This document shows, piece after piece, positions 11,791-22,900 of a stretch of 64,000 bases of DNA. The stretch covers positions 248,001 through 312,000 of the forward strand of contig QEYB01001398.1 of NCBI GenBank assembly GCA_017562135.1. The letters run 5' to 3'. This stretch comes from Dipylidium caninum. Lineage: Eukaryota; Platyhelminthes; Cestoda; Cyclophyllidea; Dipylidiidae. The notes below the pieces were generated by a model. The model ran no database searches, was not told the DNA's origin, and was given only the letters and a program-made list of their open reading frames with translations. Position 1 is the stretch's first letter. Each line of letters starts with the position of its first letter. The position numbers were made by a program, and so were the translations under genes.

Positions 11791-13282
11791 CAGTGACAGC
11801 TTTTCAAAGTGGAGATAAAACGACCAGGTAACTCATCGGTGCGTGGGAGGTGGAGTGCGTCACAGGTCGGTGCAAGAACTGTGACAGCTCCGGGTGAACG
11901 GGGACGGGGACGGGGACGGGGACGGGGACGAGTGACGGCGCAGTCATCACCACCTCACACCAGGCTTCGAGCTCAACAGTCCTGCCCGCACCGCGGCGTC
12001 CGGGTGGGGATAGTGTCGGCGGAGGGGGGGGGGTGACCTCGCTCCCACGCCGCTGGCAAATAAAGTCTCGGCGTGTCCGCGCCTGGCCAATCAGCCATGG
12101 GGTCAGAGGAAGAGGGTCAGGCCGAGAGGAGCAATCGGGGAGGGGCGCGGAGGGGCGCGGAGGGGGGATGGGGGAATGGCAGCTGTGGAGCGCCTGCCTC
12201 AAAATGTATGAGCGATTCATGAATTCTCAGCATAAATTTGCGAAAGCAGCCCCCCCGCCACCCCGCCGGATAGGAGTGGGATTCTTTCAGCTTCTTCCAG
12301 GAAAAGTCCTCAATTTGGCTGCAGTAGTTCACGAATAATTTCCGACGAGTTGGCCATCGAGACGTGTGGCAGGTTTCATTATTGCCTCCCGCGGTTCCCA
12401 CACCTCCGGTGAGGTCGTCTCCTGACCAGTTCCGCTTGGCCACTGCCCCAGTGAGGCGGCCCGCCTGCTCGACCAGACTCGGTGGAGGTCGGCGTGGCCG
12501 CGCACCACAGGGACCAGAAGTTCGCATTCGCCACATGCGATTCACACGGACTCCAGTAAGGAGGGCAACTCAGCGCAACCCTGCGTCTTCACGCGGACGC
12601 TCGCCGGGCAGTGGGGGAGCATCCACTCCGGTTCGGAAGCACACAACTCAGCGGCATCGACAATCAGAGAGGAGACAGGCCTGACAAACGTGTTGTGGCA
12701 GTGTGTGAATGTGAGTGTGAAAAGACATAAGAGGAAGTGCCAAAGTGAGTGGGAGTGTTTGGTTGCAACTCGGGACTAAGGTGAGTGGGCAATGCAACAA
12801 AGAGCGCCGTTGTGTTAATTGGCCACGGAGGTGCAGTCGGTTGAGGCGAGGCGGCTGGAAGGCGGGCTGTGCTGGTGGCGCGACGGACCGCGCGGTTTGA
12901 GGCGGAAAGTGGCTGCGCCGCAGACGAGGTGGGTGAAGTGCTGCAGAAGAGGGCGAATGAGTGGCCTGTTGCTGGCGGCAGAGTTGTGCATGGCGATTCT
13001 ACGCGATTGGCGCACATTGGGAAGTGTTTAAATGTCAATAAAATATATTTCCACTTGCACCCATTAACAACAGGTGGATATGGGTGGGGCAACAGGGACA
13101 ATGCTGCTGTTCATTCTGCCGACGGCTTTTTGGTGATTTCCGAGATCCTGGTAGAATTTGCCCCTCCACTCCACTCCGTCCCAGCTCCCCGCCCCCCGCT
13201 CCCCCCGGTCAACGCCGTCCCCAAATCGCATTGAGGTCGTGACGAAAATGTTTGTAGATATTCCACTCTGACAAATGTCCGC
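11791..13282 (-). repeat. Right arm of 1.49 kb inverted repeat
   Basis: Reverse-complement partner of 5,358-6,851, lying entirely in receptor intron 1. The differences seen are mostly single-base length changes, for example GGTTGC versus GTTGC and a 3-base versus 2-base G run before ACTTTTCC. Recombination between the arms would invert about 4.9 kb that includes receptor exon 1. The GGGGAC microsatellite of this arm is near 11,898. Confidence 0.93.
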
Positions 13283-13323
13283 TTTCCGAGTACGTGTAGA
13301 ACTCAACGAGGAAATTGCCATGT

Positions 13324-13378
13324 CCCACCCCCCCCAACCCCCACCACCTCCACCTCCACACCACCACCTCCACCCACA
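13324..13378 (+). repeat. C-run and CCA/CCT imperfect repeat
   Basis: A C homopolymer followed by CCACCACCTCCACC-type units, just outside the right arm and inside receptor intron 1. Confidence 0.8.
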
Positions 13379-15860
13379 TCGTCAATGACTCACGACTCTC
13401 TTCTTAATTGAGGGCATGTGACTGAGGCGATACTTTTTGAACTATGCAATGCGAGTCACCACGAGCCCAACAATCAGTTGAGGCGATCTGATATCCAAAG
13501 CCCATTTGTGCATAATGCGCCTCTCCTACACTCTCCTTGCTGTCCGAGGCGCTTTTTTAAATAGCTAAGAGTGGAAAGGGGCGTCGGGGAGAAGCGATGG
13601 GATTAGGAAAAGGGGCTCGCCCACTTGCCCTTCCAAATACCGTCGTCCGACCTTTCGCGCATCGTTGGCTGCGTTATTCACGTCGCGTGGACTGGCAGGC
13701 GCGCGCATCGCGTCGGCGGTGCACGACGAGCGCGCGGGTGGCTTTCGTCCACCCCTCTCGAACGCGGCTGTTCAGCGTTTGAGTAAGCGTGTTAGCGGGT
13801 GACTCTACCACGAAGGAGACTCGCTCACCGTCCGCCGTGGCCCACGCCCCAGAGGTTCTCCGCGTGCTTGGGACTTAATTATCTCGCCTCTGCGCAGTTC
13901 TCCCATTCCCCGAAGCACCATCGGTCGGTCTTCGGCGCAACCTCAGGCCTCGTGGCAACAGCCGAGCTGGTCGACGCGAGAGAGGGTGAGCGAGAGGGCG
14001 AGCAAATTTTGCCAAGATTGGGGGTTTCAGGCGCACCATGCGTATTAATTATGCGTTGCTCTCATACGTCACACCGCGGCCGCATGTTGGGGAAGGAGGC
14101 CCCGATTCCGACAGAGTTAATAAGCCGAAGTCTTTTGTACGTATGCATGTATGCACGAAAGACGCCTCGCGGTGTAGCTCAGCCCGAAAGTGGTGTCACG
14201 TAGCCCTCGCCACGCCCCACCGGCCCACCGGCCCCCGGCGCCACTGGCGTCTGCCCGCCTGCCCGCGGTCCCGCCTCAGGTGCCCGCGGTTGGATGGGCA
14301 GTCCAGTGGGCGGACAGCAAGTGACCTTCTTTTGTTTGAGTTAATAGGAAAAAATATGGCCTTCTTCTTCGGGTGTCCAAGTCCCCTAGCCGCAAAGGCG
14401 CCAGAAGTGATCGGATAGTCAGAAGCAACATGCAATGCTTCATTCCACGATGCTTCGGTTTTTCAAATCGTCTTTTGTACTGCCGCCTGCTGAGCCCTCA
14501 TCTGCCCTGAACACCGCAACACGGGCGGGGCAATGGGAAAAATTCGAGTCGCCTTCGTAGGAGACGGCCGTTTTTCCCAACTGCATTGCATTGACGCTTC
14601 AGGGAAACTGAAGAGCGCCAGCGTGACGGAGCCTCGCAGTCCGCTTCGCCGCCGCGCCGAGGCTTGGGCGACTTTGTACCCCGCTCGGCCGGATGATGCA
14701 CTTCGGCGAGCGGGCTTCGTTTGGCATGGGTGTTGGTGGGAGCATTTGCCTAAAAGCAACGCCACTTAATATAACATAATTCAAGTTGGCTACGAGGGCA
14801 AACTCAGCTTATCCGCGGCTTTCTCCGACCTGCCTTCGCGGTTGTCCGCTGCCCCGCCCTCCGAGCGGAGTAGAGCGCCTCCACGCCGACGCCCACGAGG
14901 AATGGCGCGGGTGGCTGACAGACACATGCGAATGCTGCACCGCCCTTCGAATTCGTTTGTGTGGGGGCCTCGGCAAACCGCTCCGCCCGCCGCCCGCCCC
15001 GCCCGCTTGCCCGTCGCCCGCCCGCCAGGTTCTCGTTCTCCCCTTCGGCAGATGAGACAGCAGACAGCCCACGACAGGCGCCGCGAGGTGCCCCCTCGGC
15101 TCTGATGGGCCCAGCCGAGGAGAAGGAGGAAGGAGCACATGGATGTTGTGTAGGCCAAACTTCCAGAACGCAGGAACAACACGCTGGACAGACTTTTTGC
15201 GCCCGTCGGGAAACCGACAGAACATGTTCCCACCGACAAGCAGAGCGGTAGATGAGGCGAAAAATGCAGCATCCGGACAGTCTCCCCGGGCCAGACGGGC
15301 GATCTCTGCAGCGGGACTGCTTCCGCGGTGGTGCGATCGACATTGGGGTGGGAGACTGGGCAGAAGGACGCGGGACGTCTCGGAAATGCGCGGTTTTCGG
15401 TGGCACGCTGCGCCCTTCTTCTCGGGGATGGGAGGAAGGCGGACTGGCGGCGAGGGATAAATTGGCCCGCAGCCGCCTGGTCCTGTCGTCGTGCGGCAAA
15501 GAGCCGTGGGGGGAGTGGAAAGAGGCAGTTATGAGACGCGCCGGCACTTGGGGAGCATAAACCACCCCGTCTGAGCGGGGATTATTCACTTCATTAGCTT
15601 CCTCCACCCTCTGGGATGCTTAATCCCTCAGCCCCCCCCCCCCCGCCCCCGACGGCGAGCTTTTCCCGGAACCGAGAGGAATCTGGAGGAGTTGAGGAAA
15701 GCCCTGCCTGCTGACCACATCGCATGGTCGACATGTCGGAAGGCAAGAGGCTGCAGTAGGAGGGCATAGATGCTCACCGAGGCGGGAGGAGGGGCTGAGA
15801 CGGCGAAATGGTGCTTGCGGGGGCAGGTGACCCAGAGAATATTGTCTGGCTCTCCTTAAG

Positions 15861-16430
15861 GTCATCGTTCACCCCTTCCGGTCGAAACGGTGGTGGCACC
15901 AGCCCGTGTGTGTTCTGCCCGGCCTCTGGCTGCTCGCCTTCCTCATGGCCATTCCAATGCTGGCCTTCTCGACGGTCTCCACGGGCCCCACGTTCTTCGA
16001 GGCGGCGGAGCCGCGCAAAGTCTGTGTCGAGGCCTCCCTGCACAATCCACGACTGCAGAGGTTCAAACACGCCTACGGCATCTTCACCCTCATCTGCCAG
16101 TACGTCGTTCCCTTCGTCATCCTCGTGGCCGTTTACATTCGCATTTGCACACGCATTCGTAGCCTCGCCATTGTACGCGCTAAAAATGTCCAACAAGGGA
16201 CCGCCAGGGGGGCCACCCCGCCCGTTCCTGTCGGCGTCGCCGCGGCCGATGCGCATTTCCCGAAAACGGATCCTTCGCGAAGCTGCATCGACGTGGACGG
16301 TCTTGCCAGGCCGCATTTCAGCGTTAATGCCGTCTCCTTTGCTCTGACCGAGACGAGGACACGCATCGGGCCGCCGAGACGCAGCTGCAGGAGGCTGCAA
16401 TCGGGGACGAAAGCCGCGCAGTGGACGTAA
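15861..16430 (+). CDS. NPF/NPY-type receptor exon 2 (TM4-TM5 and loop 3 start)
   Basis: The exon opens in phase 0 with VIVHPFRSKRWW, continuing DRFN from exon 1. TM4 includes LPGLWLLAFLMAIPML with the conserved Trp and Pro. Extracellular loop 2 contains the expected Cys (RKVCVE). TM5 is FTLICQYVVPFVILVAVYI with the conserved Pro. The frame continues open through a long third intracellular loop to a stop ending at 16,430. TM6 and TM7 lie in a different frame, so the true exon end, or the site of a one-base error, falls between about 16,348 and 16,427. The end given is the last base of the open frame and not a confirmed splice site. Confidence 0.75.
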   Translation, partial: VIVHPFRSKRWWHQPVCVLPGLWLLAFLMAIPMLAFSTVSTGPTFFEAAEPRKVCVEASLHNPRLQRFKHAYGIFTLICQYVVPFVILVAVYIRICTRIRSLAIVRAKNVQQGTARGATPPVPVGVAAADAHFPKTDPSRSCIDVDGLARPHFSVNAVSFALTETRTRIGPPRRSCRRLQSGTKAAQWT

Positions 16431-16776
16431 ACAACTGCGACTGAAACGCCAACGACGTGCCAACATCCTCCTCACCTGCGTCTCACTGGTCTTCGCCGTC
16501 TCCTGGCTGCCTCTGCACGCGGTGAACATATTCATGGACTACAAGGAGCACTCGGCGACCAGCCTCACGGCCGCGAATCACAGCCACGCGGAGGCTGTGG
16601 ACCACGTCTTCATGGGAGCCCGTCAAGTCAGCATCATTCAATCCGCCTGCCTCATCTGCGTCCTCTTCTCGTGTTGCGTCAATCCCCTCCTCTACGGCTA
16701 CTTGAATGAGAACTACCGGAAGGAATTTGGCGAAATCCTTACCTGTTGTCGTTGTTGTGGCTGTCTACGGCACTAA
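16348..16776 (+). CDS. NPF/NPY-type receptor C-terminal block (TM6-TM7, tail)
   Basis: This frame is open from just after a stop at 16,345-16,347 to TAA at 16,774-16,776. It begins with a basic stretch (RGRKPRSGRKQLRLKRQRR) that leads into TM6 (LLTCVSLVFAVSWLPLHA) and TM7 with NPLLY. The tail ends in CCRCCGCLRH, a cysteine cluster suited to palmitoylation. Since exon 2 uses another frame, either a short intron ends here (a CTGCAG near 16,390 is the only plausible acceptor and it lacks a good pyrimidine tract) or the assembly carries a one-base indel. The left edge is therefore approximate. Confidence 0.75.
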   Translation, partial: PRRGHASGRRDAAAGGCNRGRKPRSGRKQLRLKRQRRANILLTCVSLVFAVSWLPLHAVNIFMDYKEHSATSLTAANHSHAEAVDHVFMGARQVSIIQSACLICVLFSCCVNPLLYGYLNENYRKEFGEILTCCRCCGCLRH

Positions 16777-16945
16777 CATCGACGAGACGACCTCCCCTGA
16801 CGGTGTTGGGGTCGAACGAGGCGAAGGGGCCCGGGAACAGGGCGAGACAGGCCGGGACACCCCTGACACCACTGACAATCTTTCAAAGTGTTCTTAAGAG
16901 TCCCCCTATTTTCCTTTTATTTCCTATTTTGGTTACTTTGAATGA

Positions 16946-16951
16946 AATAAA
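16946..16951 (+). terminator. Receptor poly(A) signal AATAAA
   Basis: A canonical AATAAA lies about 170 bp after the receptor stop codon, in a T-rich context, and fits a short 3' untranslated region. Confidence 0.7.
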
Positions 16952-19900
16952 ACTTGCCTAAGATCGGACCGCTTTCTGATGGCCGACGAGGAAACGGCGT
17001 TCCACTCTGGCGATGGGGCACCGGGCAGGGTTGTCAAACTCCACTTTGCCAAAACCGAGGCGTGAGAGAAAGCAGGGGACCCAAATGACCGATCGGTTGT
17101 CATTTAGTGATCAACGTTGCTGCCCTTCTTGGCCTCCCACAACACGCCTCTTGGTGGCCGCTTTTCGAGGGTGTCGCGGCCCTCTCGGGGTGCCTTGACG
17201 CGGATGACGGTGTTGGCGTAGATGATGGAGTCAGGGCGAGGGCTTGTCCGACCCTCCCGACCACGACTCCCTCGAGGGGATGCAACACTGACTGTCTCCA
17301 GACCAAACGCCTAACAAAGCAACCCCTGAGCGGCCTCCATCCCTCCTGACTCCGTCCATTAAGGACTTTCCACGCGACTGGCGAAAAATAGACTCGTTGC
17401 GCGTGGACAGGCGCCCTCAAGCAGGAGTGGAGAAAAGACAGCAAAAAAACTTCCACGTGAAATAGTAACGAGATATGAAGAATAGGCAGACCTCGTGACT
17501 GGGAAGAGAGGCCTTACATTCACGAGAAATGGCGTCCGCTTGGAGCCAAGGCCCCGACGGGTGGGCGGGTGGGCGGTGAGGCCACATTACCCCGGCGCGT
17601 CGTGATCCCGACCTCCGTCTCCCACATTTCGGCTTCCGACTTGAGTAGACAGAACCCACCGGTGCCTCGTCTCACAGAAAGATCTACGCCGACTTATCCT
17701 ACTGGTCTTCATGCCTGCAGATCGGGGAAAGTGACGAGGCAGACACACGAAGACATTGGATTTAAATGGCAAAAACTGTCATCCCGCCGAGGAGGTGCCG
17801 TTGAACTTGCACACCGCCACCCAGCCGAGAGATGGATGCTGAGGTCAGGGGCGATGTCCCCTCCTTTTGCCTTTGATAATTGAGCACAATTAAAGCTTAT
17901 TTGCATAACGGTGAAGGAAAGGCGGAAGAGGCAGGAGCGAATGACAATTTATTCCTCCGCATGGCCTTTATTTTTGGCTAGATTAACTCCATAGACTTTG
18001 CTGACTTAGATTAATTATAACAGCGTGTGAAATGAGCCAAATGAGACAACAGGGTAAGGGAGTAATGGGGGAAATGAGGTAACAATTAACTGCTTATTTT
18101 AATTCCGAGCTATTTTAAGCGCGCAAGTTCATCCGCCTCCAGGATATGGGGTGTCCGTCCTCCCTCCACCAAATTTTCCGCCCACCCTCAACCCTACATC
18201 ACCACCACCCCACAAACGCTTTTGCCCTTTGTTTGCCACGTGGGAGACAAAACCAAAGGATTTTAAAGAAGAAAATGAATGAACATAGTGACGGAGGTCG
18301 CAGTACATCAGAACATTGTAAGGGAATGTGTGAATTAATTCTACACCTTAAATTTCTTCCTTAGCGACTTAAAAAGTGGTAGGTGGGCGGATGTGGATAT
18401 GTGAAGGGCTTCATTCGTAAACCAGTTGAGATTAATTACCTCCCTGTACCTAATGCGCGATGGAAAATGTCAATCAACAGTTTACCGTTCACGCCAATTA
18501 ATTTTCTCTTGAACTAAGGTTGGTTTGATTTGTGTGTGGCTAGAATACGTCGCATCCCATTCAAAGATCTCAGAGTTTAGCGCAAAATTAGGAAAGAGCA
18601 ACGTCTCTACTGCCGTAACTGTGTGGTAGACCGTAAAACCAAAGTCACTTCCACTTTAAGAAGTCATTAGCCACACTATTACCCTTCCGTGAAGTCGGTT
18701 ATTCCCCACTGATCTATGCTCCCCATAACAGTGAATGTCTTTCACAGAAAAAGATTATCAGTTTGCAAACTAGATGTTTCAACTTCTGCGTCTCGTGGGG
18801 AGGCCGCTTACTATCCTCTGGCATCTTCTCCGTATAGTCATCTCAGTCATTCAGAACGTCCTATCCCCCTCTACTCATTTGTTTCTTGTGACGTTAATAT
18901 AGACAGGTTCATCATACCCATTGTACATGAGGTTTGTGAATTTTCTCAATGAACATGTTTATTTCCATGTTAAAAATATGGTTGATAAGGGAGTGCAAAG
19001 AGGAAGTATCGTGACATCCTCCTTTATATGTGAGATAAATAAATAAGGAGTAAATTGAATTTTTGGTTTCTCACAAAATCAATAGGTTGGCCTTGCTGTC
19101 AATGTTTAAATTTTCTAAACACCGCGTCTCAAGGTTATGTAAATTGCGACGCCCCGGCAATTTCAAAAGTGCGGTTTTATTCTAGTCACACTTTTGGGAT
19201 TCAGAAGAAAGTTCTCTCCTCCCTTCAAGGTCTTGTCCGTTACTTAGTGTTAGTTTGACTACTCATAAGCGGAAATAATTATATACACTTTTCTCATGAG
19301 AAATTATAATGTTCTCCAGAGATTAGCGAGTACACTAATGTATAGCATTGCTGTTCAACATATACGCATATTTCGTCTAAACTGAAACCTCGAGAAGAAT
19401 TTATGACCCTCTTGTGGCCCATTTAGCTACTCAAGATGCACCAAAGCTTCTTAATCTTCTCTGTACTTTGAAATTCTGAGATTGATGGGCCGATTAAGGT
19501 GGATTTATCATATATAGCCTAGAGAATCCGTGCTACTGGGAAAATTAAATGATGGTCGTGTGTTATATCGAGTTCTTAGCATTTTAAAAGAGACAGTTGT
19601 TGATGAAAGCACACGGATGATGCAATTGCTCAATAGGGACCTAAGGAGTTGTAGTAAAACAAACTATAACAGCCTGGTTTTCACATGAAAAGTTGTTTTT
19701 ATTTGCATGTGATAATTAAATTTGTACGTTCTTGGTCACTTTACCTAATTAAGGGTTACCAAAATATGTGCGTGATAGTTGGAATGTCGATGGAGATGGT
19801 CTGCATATGTTCAGATATTGCAACCAAAAGCAGGTCCGACCACGGGCAAGTTTTTCCCGTACAATTCTGTTTTCCCTATAAGAAAGTTAATTTACTTAAA

Positions 19901-22900
19901 CACTGCTTAAGTAGGATGACAAGTTGAGAAATCAAAAAATTAAATAAAATATACAAGTTTTATACAGTCAAACCGTTCCCTTTGTGCTCCTAACGTGATC
20001 CCGAACCGCTATTTGGCTGGCAACATGCTGCGGGGATGACATCGGATTATGTCCGTACCAATGTACAGATCGAGCGGCTGGAGAGGATTTAATGGTACAA
20101 ATGACACCGAGATCTCCTCGAGGAAGGAATAAGAGGGACCGAAGAGTCAAAAATTTTTTGTTCAATCGCGGCCCTTGCCGCAATGCTCTACATAGTCATG
20201 AGAGAGGGAAAGGTCCGCCAGCACGAATATCTCCTCTACAAGTTGCTGGGCAATCATGATACTCAGACCGGTATTGGAACATACGAGGGTGTTGTGTCGA
20301 GCAATCTCGGTCGTTTTTTTGGAGTTGACTTGAAATAATGTGGGTTTTAGGACAACCGCTGGTTTAATAATACAAATGTCGCTTTCCCTTCTACTTTCTG
20401 TAATGTTTTTTTGTGTGATTACTGTGGAGTTTCGTCACATTTAATATCAGTTAATAATGTGAAACGAAAGGTAAATGCCACTACTCAATGGAAGTACAAA
20501 TATCCCATCGCTGTTACAAGCATACACTTTAGTGGATGCAGCCTCGCGATACCTCAGCGTATCCAGTTCCCAATTGTATCGTAAGTCGACAACAACATTT
20601 AGTCCCGCCGTCTCGGAGAGGAAACAGGCAATGCGGCTGCATCTCGTGCGACCCGCGAGATGTAAAAGCAACTCGGATCACAAAGTAGTGCCTGTCACGG
20701 TAAAGGACACCATGGGCGTCCTGCGGATTTGGCGCGAGTCAACGCAGCTGGAAGGCCTCTCTGCGTCCTCCTCCTGAATTTCCCCCTCTCTTCGTTTACA
20801 CAGAAGCCATCAAAACGGTGTTTTATTGTCCCGCTCGTTCACTGATTTACCAGCCATTTCTTCACTTGACATGTCCAAGTCTCGATTTGCCTTATGCGTT
20901 AGCAAAGTCGACGGTAGCGGAAGGCAAACTTGGTGAGGTGAAAAGTACAGACTTCTGGGTAGTGTCCTCTAGCACTGCTCTCAAAGAATTTCATCCCTTA
21001 GCCTTCGCTTCTTGGAGGAAGTAGATGATCCTTTGAGACAATGGGAGAGGATGGGAAGCTGTGGGACGCTCCGCTTTCTCTGCTGAGTAAATTGGACGTT
21101 GTGACTTGATGGAAGCTCGAAGTGAAGCCCATCTCAAACATCTGACTTGTTTGACTGACAATGCAGACAGGGTGCCGGAATTCTGTCGAAAATCTTATAC
21201 TGCCTGATGTTCACTTAAAGTTCGGGGGCGGAGACGGAGGTCTGTGGCACAAAAGCCCTGGTGTTCTGAGCAGTCTGCTCAAATGAACTTGGTAATTGGT
21301 CTCCCGTCCTAGAGAAAATTGCGCTTCATTGCTCCGCAAAGTCAACCAACCCCCGGAAGCTACCACGGAGCGATTATCAGTCAGCAGTTTTTCCTTGCTT
21401 CGTCCGATGCGACTATCGCCTGGCGCCTCGCACACCTCGCTGTGTTCTCACTGCGGAAGAAGTCTTGTCGGTCAGGCATAAAAACCGTGAGTGACTAAAA
21501 CACCTCGCACTTTGTGCTATGGCCCGGATGGAGTGACTCCCGCTGTCTGTTCGACCGCGCGGGTGTTGCGAATTGGCGTGCCGCCGGTCACCCGGGAGGC
21601 GTCATGTTCGCAGAGGTTGGTCCGGACCTTCTCTCTCCACACCGTCGGATCTTACGAGGGGGCACATTTACCCGGACAAGTGGAGGCACCGTTGCCCGAG
21701 CTTCTGGCTCCTGGTCACCCAGGGTAGTCCGCGCATAATTTAAGGAGTCGGCCCGAGACTGACTCTCTCGGGCCCACGCCAGTCGGGGTCGTCAATATGC
21801 CACGCCGGGAAGGCTGTGGATGAGACGGGCGAGAGGATGATTTTATCGCCCGTATGGCAGCACAGTGCGCATTTGGCAGGGCGAAAAAGTCTGACTGACC
21901 AATTAAACCAATTCTGCGGTCGAGCGAACTCGCTCCTTCCTCCGCCGCCTCCAAAGCCCCGTCTCCAGACCAGCAAAATGAAGAATAATGCATGGTTTAG
22001 AACACTCGCAATTTCTTTTCACCACTGTTCTGAGTACATGAGCAAACAAATCATCGTGCGCACACGCCAACTGCCTCGTTCAAGGCTGCGAAGAGAGAGT
22101 AACAACGATTTCATACGGAGCATGCTAGTGTCACGCCACAGAAAGGACTACCATTTTTCATAATGACTGCAAAGTTGTGAAAGTTATCACAAAAAAAAAG
22201 GTTTTCGGAAGGCGAAATCTTGCTATAAGCGTACTCTGGTTGTCGCTGGGAACGTAGACAACGGATGACCTTACATAAACGTGATCAGGATGTTATTTAG
22301 ACGTCTGACGACGTCGAGAAGAAGGCTAGCACGCGAGAATTGTCAACGGAGGCGCTCTTGTTATCCTCTGTAGAATATTTGTGGAGAATGGATCATTTTA
22401 ACTGTGATGTTACTTTTAAAATGCCGTACTACGTCGGTCTGCACGCCTCAGTCTAGGGCCTCTCAACGTCCTCTTCCGTTCCTGTAGGCTCTTTACGACC
22501 TGACTTGGACCATGGCAAGGAAGAGCTGTAAGATAGCCGGTCCGGAGTCAAATGTGGACATAATGGACAGAAAAGGTAAGTTCTATTTAACGGGACAAAT
22601 AAGTTTGCAATTGCGATTATTATAAAGCTGAAACATACTCCTAACGCCACCTTTCAAGGGCATTGTTTCTCCGAACAGATGTATCTACAAAAGAGGAGGA
22701 AACTCATAAGTCCCCTATTCACCTGGTGGCAGTAAATTGTTGAGTTTGAGCTCACCACCGCTCTGTTTCTCGTTCTGGGGAAGGTTTTTTCGATTGGTCG
22801 CTGGTGGGAGGCACATGGATGATGTTGGACGGAAGAAGGAAAAATGCGGAAATATACTGTTGCACGTCTCAACCGACTCTCCTCTATAAAATGGCCCCAG

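Larger units (their letters stand above)
11208..15860 (+). other. Receptor intron 1 (~4.65 kb)
   Basis: The donor GTAAGG follows ...DRFN, and the acceptor (TCTCCTTAAG) precedes VIVHPFRSKRWW, restoring the expected intracellular loop 2 in phase 0. The intron contains a C/T-rich tract (11,484-11,572), the right arm of the inverted repeat (11,791-13,282), a CCA-rich tract (13,324-13,378) and a run of about 13 C near 15,632. The open frames inside it (for example 14,804-15,607 minus) look like GC-driven artefacts. Confidence 0.8.
10716..16951 (+). other. Gene span: neuropeptide F/Y-type receptor (class A GPCR)
   Basis: This is a rhodopsin-family receptor predicted to sit in the plasma membrane and couple a neuropeptide signal to G proteins. 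Exon 1 gives TM1-TM3, exon 2 gives TM4-TM5, and the last coding block gives TM6-TM7 and the tail. Diagnostic pieces are LAVSD in TM2, the TM3 cysteine (VMCKF), ALDRF at the TM3 end, W in TM4, P in TM5, SWLP in TM6 and NPLLY in TM7. MRTPRT after TM1 and NPLLYGYLNENYRKEF resemble NPF/NPY receptors. Two oddities stand out. The near-universal TM1 Asn (1.50) is Ala, and the reading frame changes in the third intracellular loop. The protein would be about 450-480 residues. Family is confident; the exact ligand is inference. Confidence 0.85.

Noticed and set aside
14168..14215. tRNA-like A box (GTAGCTCAG)
   Set aside because: No B box (GGTTCGANTCC-like) at the right distance and no cloverleaf pairing.
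14804..15607. 267-codon minus-strand open frame
   Set aside because: It lies in receptor intron 1, overlaps open frames in other phases, has no recognisable motif and reflects low stop-codon density in GC-rich DNA.
15774..16535. 253-codon minus-strand open frame
   Set aside because: Antisense shadow of the receptor's TM4-TM6 coding region.
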